Assembly (NCBI GenBank): GCA_902797995.1
Contig: CADBUX010000009.1
Coordinates: 1 to 40,853, forward strand
Source: an uncultured Erysipelotrichaceae bacterium
GTDB taxonomy: Bacteria > Bacillota_I > Bacilli_A > RF39 > UBA660
Direction of reading: 5' to 3'
Length of the DNA stretch: 40,853 nucleotides
Position 1 is the stretch's first letter. Each line of letters begins with the position of its first letter. Below, piece after piece: positions 33,375 to 39,872 of this stretch. The notes under the pieces are model-generated. The model searched no databases. It had not been told where the DNA came from and saw only the letters and a program-made list of their open reading frames with translations. Made by a program: the position numbers and the translations under genes.

Positions 33375-34398
33375 GATCTGGATTAAAAATTAATTTTACT
33401 ATTTCTATAAAAGCTTTTTTTGTTTTCTCATCTACATCATTTATATCAAAAATCATATTTTTAAAATCATTAAAATTTAAACTATTAAATCCTTTTTCAT
33501 AAATATTGTTATTGTCTAAGAATATATGCACTTCATCTAATACTTTTTGCATTTCTCCATCTTTTAGTTCACTTAAACTTTTATCCATATTTTCTTTTAT
33601 TTTTTTTGACGTAATAGCTAGAGAGCTTTTAATAAAGAATTCTCCGAATAGTTTCCAATTAGTTGGATAATGTTGTTTAAATCCTATCCCACTTGCCTTT
33701 ACGTAGGTATAATTATCATTAAATAGTAATATACCTATTAAGCTTCCTTCAGGTAAAATATTAATTGTTTTTTTATTTACTTCTTTAAATCTATCTAACA
33801 CGTACTCTTCTTTTCTAAAACCTGGTCCATCAAAGTTATATATTTTTTCTATTTTGTTAAATAATATTTTGTTGCACAACATTGCAGATGACATAGCAAG
33901 ATTACCACCTTTGGAATGGCCACATAAATATATTTTTTTATCACTTTGTTTAATTGTTTTTTGAAGATACTTAGCTGCATACTCTTGGGTTAAAGTTGGA
34001 AACTTACATGATAGCATAAAGTTTTCCATCCAACCAGACGCTGAAGCATTGGTTCCTTCATATACAACATAAGTTTCATTTTTATACCTAAACGTAACAG
34101 CACCGAATTGTAACATTTTATCATTAAATTTTTCTAAATTATATACTATTAAATCTTTATATCTTTTGCTATTATATGTTTTTTCTAGGATTTCTATTGC
34201 AATAGGAGCCATGGCACCATGAATGTTATTTTTATCAATTTGTTTATACAAATTTTGTATTGAAGAAGTATTTTTTGTATCTTTGAATGGTGCATAAATA
34301 ATCATTGAAAATACTAAAGCATCCATTTGATTAAATAGTATATCGTCAAAAGTATAATCTTTGTAATAATTTAAATATTCATATATATTCTTATTCAT
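33367..34398 (-). CDS. DUF2974 (Mbeg1-like) alpha/beta hydrolase
   Basis: A 343-residue protein with an alpha/beta-hydrolase core: YEGTNASASGWMENFMLSC (strand and oxyanion region), IYLCGHSKGGNLAMSSAML with the nucleophilic Ser in GHSKGG, and a likely acid/His region after IYNFDGPGFRKEEY. The match to the Mbeg1-like (DUF2974) family of putative lipases from Gram-positives is good by pattern. There is no signal peptide, so it acts in the cytosol. The substrate is unknown. It lies between rnhC and parC, monocistronic, with its own terminator. The ATG has AAGGAGATGTTTT upstream. Confidence 0.8.
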   Translation of the reverse strand: MNKNIYEYLNYYKDYTFDDILFNQMDALVFSMIIYAPFKDTKNTSSIQNLYKQIDKNNIHGAMAPIAIEILEKTYNSKRYKDLIVYNLEKFNDKMLQFGAVTFRYKNETYVVYEGTNASASGWMENFMLSCKFPTLTQEYAAKYLQKTIKQSDKKIYLCGHSKGGNLAMSSAMLCNKILFNKIEKIYNFDGPGFRKEEYVLDRFKEVNKKTINILPEGSLIGILLFNDNYTYVKASGIGFKQHYPTNWKLFGEFFIKSSLAITSKKIKENMDKSLSELKDGEMQKVLDEVHIFLDNNNIYEKGFNSLNFNDFKNMIFDINDVDEKTKKAFIEIVKLIFNPDQK

Positions 34399-34413
34399 AA
34401 AACATCTCCTTGT

Positions 34414-34448
34414 TAAAAAATAGAAGCATGATATTTTCTATGCTTCTA
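34414..34448 (-). terminator. Terminator of parC
   Basis: TAGAAGCAT (34421-34429) pairs with ATGCTTCTA (34440-34448), followed by seven T in RNA sense. Confidence 0.8.
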
Positions 34449-34454
34449 TTGGTG

Positions 34455-36986
34455 TTATTTTAGAAATTCATCTATTTCTTTTAATCTATCATCTATTTCT
34501 AGAAGCGATATTTGATGTACTTCTTCTCTTGGTTCTTCTACCTCTTGCTTTTCTATTCCTTCGCTTTTATCGTCTAAGGTTTCTAGATTTTTTGTTATAA
34601 ATACCTTATCAATATTTTGTTTTGAAATAGTGGAACCTGTTTTATAACGATCCGATATTGGTATTTCTGTATTTTTAATAATATCAATATCATCTAATTT
34701 TTTAAGTCCTATATGACCTTTGTTTTCTGTAATTATTGCACTTATTACTTTATATGGATTGGTTTTAACATCTCTTAAAATAACTAACCCACGCCTTGCT
34801 CTTACAGACTTTTCGAATTCTTCTAGTTTTACTCTTTTAGCAGTGCCTTTGTCTGTAAATATTGTAATGTATTCTATATTTTTATTAAAACTATTTACGC
34901 TTACTACTACATCATCTTTTAAATTAATTGATTTTACTCCAGATGATTTTATTCCTGATGATGGCACTTCATCAATATCAAACCATAATCCATAACCTTT
35001 TTCAGTTGCAATAAAGATTTCTTTATCTTGTGATGTAAATGCATTTATAACTTCGTCATCATCTTTTAATTTCATACATGACATTGGTTTAGTATATCTA
35101 GTTACTTTAAATTCAGAAAGCGCTGTTTTTTTAATCATACCTAATTTACTAGATATAACAATATCTATATTTTTATTAAAATCTTTTACGGGAATAGCAC
35201 TTATTATTTCTTCGTTTTCAGATAACTTTATAATATTACTAATGTGCTTTCCTAATTGCTTCCATTTAATATCAGGTATTTCATGTACTGGAAGGAATAA
35301 ATAGTTACCAAGATTAGTAAATAAAAGCACTGTATCTAATGTATTCATTTGATATAATCCAATAACATAATCTCCTTCTTTTAAAAGTGGATCTTCAGTA
35401 TTAGCTTTATAACCTCTCATTGAAGTCCTTTTTACATAACCATCTTTTGTTATTAAGGCTACTACTTCTTCATTTGGAATCATAGCTTTTTCATCTATTT
35501 TAATAGTTGCTTCTTCATTAGTTATTACTGTTTTTCTTGGAGTAGCATATTCTTTTTTCATGGCACGAAGCTCGTTTTTCATAACCTTTTTTAATTCTTC
35601 TTCGTCTTCAAGTATTTTAGTAAGTGCTGCAATTATAATATTTAAATTTTTAAGTTCTTCTTCTAAGACAGCAATATCAGTATTTGTTAAACGATAAAGT
35701 TGTAATACTACAATTGCTTCTGCTTGATCAATAGTAAAGCCAAATTCTTTTACTAAATTATCTTTAGCATCGGCTTTATTTTTACTAGCTCTAATTACGC
35801 GTATAACTTCATCTAGGATTGATATAGCTTTTATAAGGCCTTCAACAATATGAAGTCTTTTTTTAGCATGCGCTAAATCAAAAGCAGTTCTTTTTAAAAC
35901 TATTTCTTTATAATGAGCAAGATGAGCATCAAGTATATCAAGAATACCAAGTTGTTTAGGACGTCGATTAACTATTGCTATCATATTGTAATTATATGTT
36001 GTTTGTAATTCTGTATTTTTATATAAATAGTTTAAAATTAAATCAGAGTTAGCGCCAGATTTTAATTCTATAACAAGTCTTATACCATCTTTATCAGTTT
36101 CATCACGAACTTCTGCAATACCTTCGATTTTCTTATCAATTCTTATTTCATCTATTTTGCGTGCAATACTTGATTTTAAAACATCAAATGGTATTTCTGT
36201 TACTATTATATTTGTTTTACCTTTTACTTTTTCTAAATCTACTTTAGCACGTACTGTTATCTTACCTCGACCAGATGTAAAGGCATCAATTATTCCTTTT
36301 GAGTCATATACTACTCCGCCGGTTGGAAAGTCTGGTCCTTTTACGATTTCCATAATTGTCTCTAACCTACAATTTGGAGAATCTATTCTTTTTATAGTGG
36401 CATCTATTATTTCTCCAAGGTTATGAGGCGGAATATTAGTAGCATAACCTGCACTTATTCCGTTAGCACCGTTTACTAATAAATTACAAAATTTTGCAGG
36501 AAGAACAGTAGGTTCAAGTTCAGTGTCATCAAAGTTTGGAGCCCATACTACAGTATCTTTATCGATATCTTTCAAAAGTTCATTAGATATCTTAGAAAGG
36601 CGCGCTTCCGTATAACGCATAGCAGCAGGTGAATCTCCATCTATTGAACCATTATTACCTTGCATATCAATGTATGGAGTATTTTGTTTCCACCACTGAC
36701 TCATACGTACCATAGCATCATAAATAGAACTATCACCATGTGGATGGTAATTACCCATTATATGTCCAACAGTTTTGGCACTTTTACGATATGGTTTATC
36801 GTAAGTATTACGTTCTCTAAACATACCATAAAGTATTCTTCTTTGTACAGGCTTTAATCCATCACGAACATCAGGAATAGCACGATCTTGAATTATATAT
36901 TTGGAATATCTTCCAAAAGATTGTCCCATTATTTCTTCTAAAGAATAGTTGTATATTTTTTCTAAAACTGATTCTGTCTTCTTCAT
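34455..36986 (-). CDS. parC: DNA topoisomerase IV subunit A
   Basis: About 843 residues. FGRYSKYIIQDRAIPDVRDGLKPVQRRILYGM at 24-55 is the ParC/GrlA version of the type IIA opening; catalytic Tyr125 lies in AAMRYTEARL and the quinolone-sensitive HGDSSIYDAM at 83-92. The C-terminal beta-pinwheel has EEVVALITKDGYVKR-type repeats but no GyrA-box QRRGGKG (SVRARRGL instead), which favours ParC over GyrA. It decatenates replicated chromosomes with ParE, which is not in the window. I choose ATG 36986 over 37013 because GGTGAT sits 8 bases before it and a TATAAT (37005-37010) overlaps the upstream ATG. It is the last core gene before the retroelement. Confidence 0.92.
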   Translation of the reverse strand: MKKTESVLEKIYNYSLEEIMGQSFGRYSKYIIQDRAIPDVRDGLKPVQRRILYGMFRERNTYDKPYRKSAKTVGHIMGNYHPHGDSSIYDAMVRMSQWWKQNTPYIDMQGNNGSIDGDSPAAMRYTEARLSKISNELLKDIDKDTVVWAPNFDDTELEPTVLPAKFCNLLVNGANGISAGYATNIPPHNLGEIIDATIKRIDSPNCRLETIMEIVKGPDFPTGGVVYDSKGIIDAFTSGRGKITVRAKVDLEKVKGKTNIIVTEIPFDVLKSSIARKIDEIRIDKKIEGIAEVRDETDKDGIRLVIELKSGANSDLILNYLYKNTELQTTYNYNMIAIVNRRPKQLGILDILDAHLAHYKEIVLKRTAFDLAHAKKRLHIVEGLIKAISILDEVIRVIRASKNKADAKDNLVKEFGFTIDQAEAIVVLQLYRLTNTDIAVLEEELKNLNIIIAALTKILEDEEELKKVMKNELRAMKKEYATPRKTVITNEEATIKIDEKAMIPNEEVVALITKDGYVKRTSMRGYKANTEDPLLKEGDYVIGLYQMNTLDTVLLFTNLGNYLFLPVHEIPDIKWKQLGKHISNIIKLSENEEIISAIPVKDFNKNIDIVISSKLGMIKKTALSEFKVTRYTKPMSCMKLKDDDEVINAFTSQDKEIFIATEKGYGLWFDIDEVPSSGIKSSGVKSINLKDDVVVSVNSFNKNIEYITIFTDKGTAKRVKLEEFEKSVRARRGLVILRDVKTNPYKVISAIITENKGHIGLKKLDDIDIIKNTEIPISDRYKTGSTISKQNIDKVFITKNLETLDDKSEGIEKQEVEEPREEVHQISLLEIDDRLKEIDEFLK

Positions 36987-37004
36987 ATTCTTATCACCAA
37001 TACT

Positions 37005-37010
37005 ATTATA
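37005..37010 (-). promoter_or_regulatory. -10 element of parC
   Basis: TATAAT on the minus strand, 19 bases before the chosen parC ATG, leaving a very short leader that contains GGTGAT. No clear -35 is seen. Confidence 0.45.
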
Positions 37011-37055
37011 CATTAAAAAGGCATTTTTTTACAAATATTTACCTTTTTTTGACGT

Positions 37056-37089
37056 AAAGAAAAAGTTTATCTAAATTAATAGACAAACT
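37056..37089 (-). terminator. Terminator of the DGR operon
   Basis: AGTTTGTCT and AGATAAACT arms (37081-37089, 37064-37072) pair over nine bases with one G-U, followed in RNA sense by TTTTTCTTT. A second hairpin (TAAACTCTA/TAGAGTTTA, about 37134-37158) stands just after the MutS-domain gene. Confidence 0.6.
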
Positions 37090-37167
37090 CTAAGGATAAG
37101 TATACATGGAAGAAAAACTTATCTTTATATAAACTCTACAGGAGTATGTATAGAGTTTACAATATTA

Positions 37168-37584
37168 TTATATATCAAGTAATTCATTTATTCTATATAT
37201 TTTATCACTTATTTCATCATTTGTAATATTGTTTTCTAAATGCTTAATAATCTTTTCTATTAATATAAAACTATATAATAAACTATCAGTATCAAAATTG
37301 TAATTAGAATAAGTATTACTATCAGCTTCATATTTATCAATAATCAAATTATTATCATCAATTATGTAATTAATATTACTATCTGCAAGTTTACTGGTAA
37401 CACTGAAAATATTCTTAACAGGAAAACCACATTTAAATGTATTTTTTATCTTTTTAATCTTATAATTAAATAATTTGTTTATAATCAATGCATCTTTTGA
37501 AAAGCATTCATAAAAGCTACCTACTTTTATGAATATAAGATAATCATTATATACCGATTTATATTTATAATACTTTTCTAGCAT
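37168..37584 (-). CDS. Stand-alone MutS domain I protein (DGR-associated)
   Basis: The 138-residue protein matches only the mismatch-recognition domain I of MutS: YKSVYNDYLIFIKVGSFYECFSKDA (residues 8-32) followed by KCGFPVKNIFSVTSKLADSNINYIIDDN, equivalent to the AGVPYHA...LVKKGYKVAICEQ region of MutS. The Phe-x-Glu that stacks on and contacts a mismatched base is kept (Phe24-Tyr-Glu26). The ATPase, clamp and connector domains are absent; the last ~45 residues are a helical tail. Its start overlaps the RT stop by 7 bases with GGAGG in the RT's last codons, so it is translationally coupled. MutS-like accessory genes (MSL) have been noted in DGR surveys, as I recall; a role in mismatch handling is inference. 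Confidence 0.8.
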   Translation of the reverse strand: MLEKYYKYKSVYNDYLIFIKVGSFYECFSKDALIINKLFNYKIKKIKNTFKCGFPVKNIFSVTSKLADSNINYIIDDNNLIIDKYEADSNTYSNYNFDTDSLLYSFILIEKIIKHLENNITNDEISDKIYRINELLDI

Positions 37585-38729
37585 ATAAAACCTCCTACTG
37601 TTTGATAATATAAGTTATTACAATTACCATACATAAGAATACCTTTGTAACTAGAAAGTAACCTTTTATAATCAAAATAATCAATGTATTTATTATTATA
37701 TAATAAGTTTATATTTTTAGTTTTCTTCTTAAACTTTTTCTTTGTATTATTCCTTAATTTCATAATAATATGATTATTTTTAATATAGAATCTATATCCT
37801 AAAAAATCTATTCCATTTTTGATACTATCTATTCTAGTCTTCTTTTTGTTTATTTCTAATTCATAATCTTTTCTTAATTTATTAGTAATGCAATTTAAAC
37901 AGTACTTTAAATATTCTTTAGAATGATGTAATAAAATAAAATCATCCATAAAATTAAGTAAAAACCTAATATGCAAATCTTCTTTTATATAATGATTTAT
38001 TTCTAAAAGATATATAAGTCCAAAACATTGTGATGTTTGATCACCAAGGGGTGCTCCTTTATTATATTTATATATAGGTACTTCAGAAGTCTCTTTAATT
38101 AAAGATTCTTTATTTTTAAGATTAGAATCATTCAAATAATTAATTCTATTATTTATTAAAGAATTAATCTTATTGTTTATATAATTATGATTAGTAGAAT
38201 CAATAATACTAAATAATACTTTTAAAGCATCTTTATCTTTTATATTATCTAATAAAATTCTTTTTAATATATTATGATCTATATTATAAAAGTACTTACT
38301 TATATCTATTTTTAAAACATAAAAGTTATCATATTTATTTTTTATTTCATTAAGATATTTTTTTAATAACTTAATACCATAACTAGTACCTTTACCTTTT
38401 CTTGTAGCTATCATACTATTTGGATATTTAGGCTCAAACGTTTTAACTAAAATATGTTCTGCAATTAAATGATTTATTATTTTATCTTCTATCTCTTGTG
38501 CCATTACTATTCTACATTTTGGATCTGTTATCATAAAAATATTATATTTACCAAATGATAAGTTATTATTCATTAATCTATTTTTAATATTTATTATATG
38601 TTCTGTTTTATATAATTCAAACTTATCTACTTTAGATTTATTTCTAACAGTTGTGCATACTTTATTAGTCATAGAAACAATGTTATTTAAATCATAACAA
38701 GCACTGTATAAATTATTTGATCGTTTCAT
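37578..38729 (-). CDS. DGR-type reverse transcriptase
   Basis: The 383-residue enzyme has the RT palm motifs: KIDISKYFYNID with Asp142, GAPLGDQTSQCFGLIYL with L228-GDQT-SQ234, FMDD at 260-263 and LGYRFYI at about 310-316. The [I/V/L]GxxxSQ in the fourth motif, in place of QGxxxSP of retroviral and group II RTs, is the hallmark of diversity-generating retroelement RTs and is linked to adenine infidelity. There is no endonuclease, maturase or RNase H domain. It overlaps avd by 17 bases and the MutS-domain gene by 7, forming one coupled operon. It would copy the TR RNA into error-prone cDNA. Confidence 0.96.
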   Translation of the reverse strand: MKRSNNLYSACYDLNNIVSMTNKVCTTVRNKSKVDKFELYKTEHIINIKNRLMNNNLSFGKYNIFMITDPKCRIVMAQEIEDKIINHLIAEHILVKTFEPKYPNSMIATRKGKGTSYGIKLLKKYLNEIKNKYDNFYVLKIDISKYFYNIDHNILKRILLDNIKDKDALKVLFSIIDSTNHNYINNKINSLINNRINYLNDSNLKNKESLIKETSEVPIYKYNKGAPLGDQTSQCFGLIYLLEINHYIKEDLHIRFLLNFMDDFILLHHSKEYLKYCLNCITNKLRKDYELEINKKKTRIDSIKNGIDFLGYRFYIKNNHIIMKLRNNTKKKFKKKTKNINLLYNNKYIDYFDYKRLLSSYKGILMYGNCNNLYYQTVGGFIC

Positions 38730-39108
38730 AATTAAACCAACCTCTTATCATTTTATCAAGACCCAGTAAATGATTTGAATAACTTAAAAACTTCTTTTCA
38801 GATAATAAATCTTTTCTTAATGCTTCTTCTAGATAGAAATTAAGCATTTGTATAGAAACTACTATTTCTTTTTTTATAGAAATATCTTGAAATATATTAG
38901 CACGATATATATTTTCAAGTATGTCATAACAACAATTAATTATTCTTTCTTTAAGCACTTTATAATCATTAGAAAAGTTAGTAGTATTTTTTTCAATAAA
39001 TCTAATAGTTTTTCTAGCATTTCTAGCTATTATAAAGTTTTCATGTATAACATATTTTTCTTTTAATTTATTAAGTTTTTCTATCTTTTTATTGGAAATA
39101 TCTTCCAT
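38713..39108 (-). CDS. avd: Avd-like accessory variability determinant
   Basis: A ~131-residue, basic, all-helical protein upstream of the RT. It resembles the Avd / bAvd four-helix-bundle family (related to the S23 ribosomal intervening-sequence protein): IARNARKTIRFIEKNTTNF...ERIINCCYDILENIYRANIF...EIVVSIQMLNFYLEEAL...LGLDKMIRGWFNYE. Avd of the Bordetella phage DGR forms a pentameric basic barrel that binds RNA and the RT and is required for mutagenic homing. I use the ATG at 39108 (GAGGTGTTTCTT upstream); the GTG at 39117 is inside this site. The match is by helix pattern, size and position rather than by a strict motif. Confidence 0.8.
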   Translation of the reverse strand: MEDISNKKIEKLNKLKEKYVIHENFIIARNARKTIRFIEKNTTNFSNDYKVLKERIINCCYDILENIYRANIFQDISIKKEIVVSIQMLNFYLEEALRKDLLSEKKFLSYSNHLLGLDKMIRGWFNYETIK

Positions 39109-39127
39109 AAGAAACACCTCACTTCAA

Positions 39128-39200
39128 TAAAAAAAGTAGTAACGATAGAAAAAGAAGATATTCATATAAATATTACTAACCTAATTTTTCGTTTACTACT
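39128..39200 (-). terminator. Hairpin with T tail between TR and avd
   Basis: Arms AGTAGTAACGA (39135-39145) and TCGTTTACTACT (39189-39200) pair over 11 bases with one bulge, with a ~43-base AT-rich loop and seven T in RNA sense. It can end the TR RNA or attenuate avd-RT expression. Confidence 0.5.
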
Positions 39201-39291
39201 ATATATTTTGTGATAAAATCACAAGGGATATCTTTGTTTCTATATCTTAAACGATTTAACCTTAATCAAATCATAAGTAATTATAGAAAAT

Positions 39292-39453
39292 CTGGGGCAC
39301 GGAAAGCTACTACTCATTGCATTCTGAATTGCCATTGTTATTCGCATTGCATTCTGTACTGTCATCATTAGCATTGACATTGCCATTCATATTCGCATTA
39401 GCATTGAGACCCGAAGCGGAACAATTGATGTTGTTCTCGTTAACGGAGCAAAC
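39292..39453 (-). repeat. DGR template repeat (TR)
   Basis: A 162-bp direct copy of 39711-39872. The two copies differ at 28 positions, each an A of the TR on the coding (minus) strand. No other base type differs, 51 A and 111 non-A by my count. Read in the frame of the target gene the TR is full of AAT/AAC codons (about 19 Asn among the last 47 codons), the codons that adenine mutagenesis spreads best. GC content is well above its surroundings. It is non-coding here: the upstream target-like frame is absent. The TR is read into RNA and used by the RT as template. The first 25 bases (39292-39316) are identical to the VR and form the putative initiation (IMH-like) end. Confidence 0.97.
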
Positions 39454-39531
39454 CTTACAATTTCATTCAAGATATCCCTATATAGACTCTGACAAAGGAT
39501 AAGTTATGTCTAGAGTTTATACCATGTTTTT

Positions 39532-39616
39532 TCCATTTTTAACTACCATCGTTAGTACATATTACATATTATCGATAACATAGTCTACCAACCAAGTAAG
39601 TTTTGTTAAAAATGGA
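39532..39616. repeat. 12-bp inverted repeat between VR and TR
   Basis: TCCATTTTTAAC (39532-39543) and GTTAAAAATGGA (39605-39616) pair perfectly over 12 bases around a 61-base spacer that has its own TTATCGATAA palindrome. It could structure the TR RNA leader or the transcript beyond the target gene. Confidence 0.4.
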
Positions 39617-39649
39617 GCCTGCGACTACACTTGCGTTCGTCGCTTATTC

Positions 39650-39690
39650 GGACCTTTCGGTCCTCAATATCTTTTGCTTTTCGCAAAAGA
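39650..39690 (-). promoter_or_regulatory. Two GNRA-like hairpins beyond the VR (target-site candidates)
   Basis: On the coding strand GGACC-GAAA-GGTCC (39650-39663) has a GAAA tetraloop, and arms TCTTTTGC/GCAAAAGA (39670-39690) form a perfect 8-bp stem with loop GAAAA. The second lies 20 bases beyond the VR 3' end. In the Bordetella phage DGR a hairpin with an 8-bp stem and GAAA loop just after the VR is needed for efficient homing. Confidence 0.6.
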
Positions 39691-39710
39691 GGATTTAAGA
39701 TTTAGAGATG

Positions 39711-39872
39711 CTGGGGCACGGAAAGCTACTACTCAAAGCAATCTGAATCGCCATCGCTATTCGCATCGCAACCTGCACTGCCATCACTAGCACCGACAGA
39801 GCCACTCAGATCCGCACCAGCAAAGAGACCCGAAGCGGAACAATAGATGCCGTCCTCGGTAACGGAGCAAAC
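39711..39872 (-). repeat. DGR variable repeat (VR)
   Basis: The copy of the TR that forms the 3' end of the target gene, covering its last 47 codons, the stop and 18 bases beyond. Of 47 codons, 21 differ in amino acid or base from the TR, all by A-to-N changes on the coding strand. The 25 bases at the 3' end (39711-39735) match the TR exactly. Two stop codons in tandem (TAGTAG) close the gene. Confidence 0.97.

Noticed and set aside
37578-38729. Group II intron or retron RT
   Set aside because: The RT lacks maturase and endonuclease regions, has GxxxSQ rather than QGxxxSP, and a TR/VR pair and Avd are present; a DGR explains it fully.
39317-39502. Plus-strand ORF of 61 codons overlapping the TR
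   Set aside because: It lies antisense to the template repeat, has repetitive Leu/Ala content from the AAT-rich TR and no ribosome-binding site; a shadow.
37578-39872. Abi/DRT-type antiphage RT
   Set aside because: The adenine-specific TR/VR relation shows a diversification system rather than an RT-based defence system.
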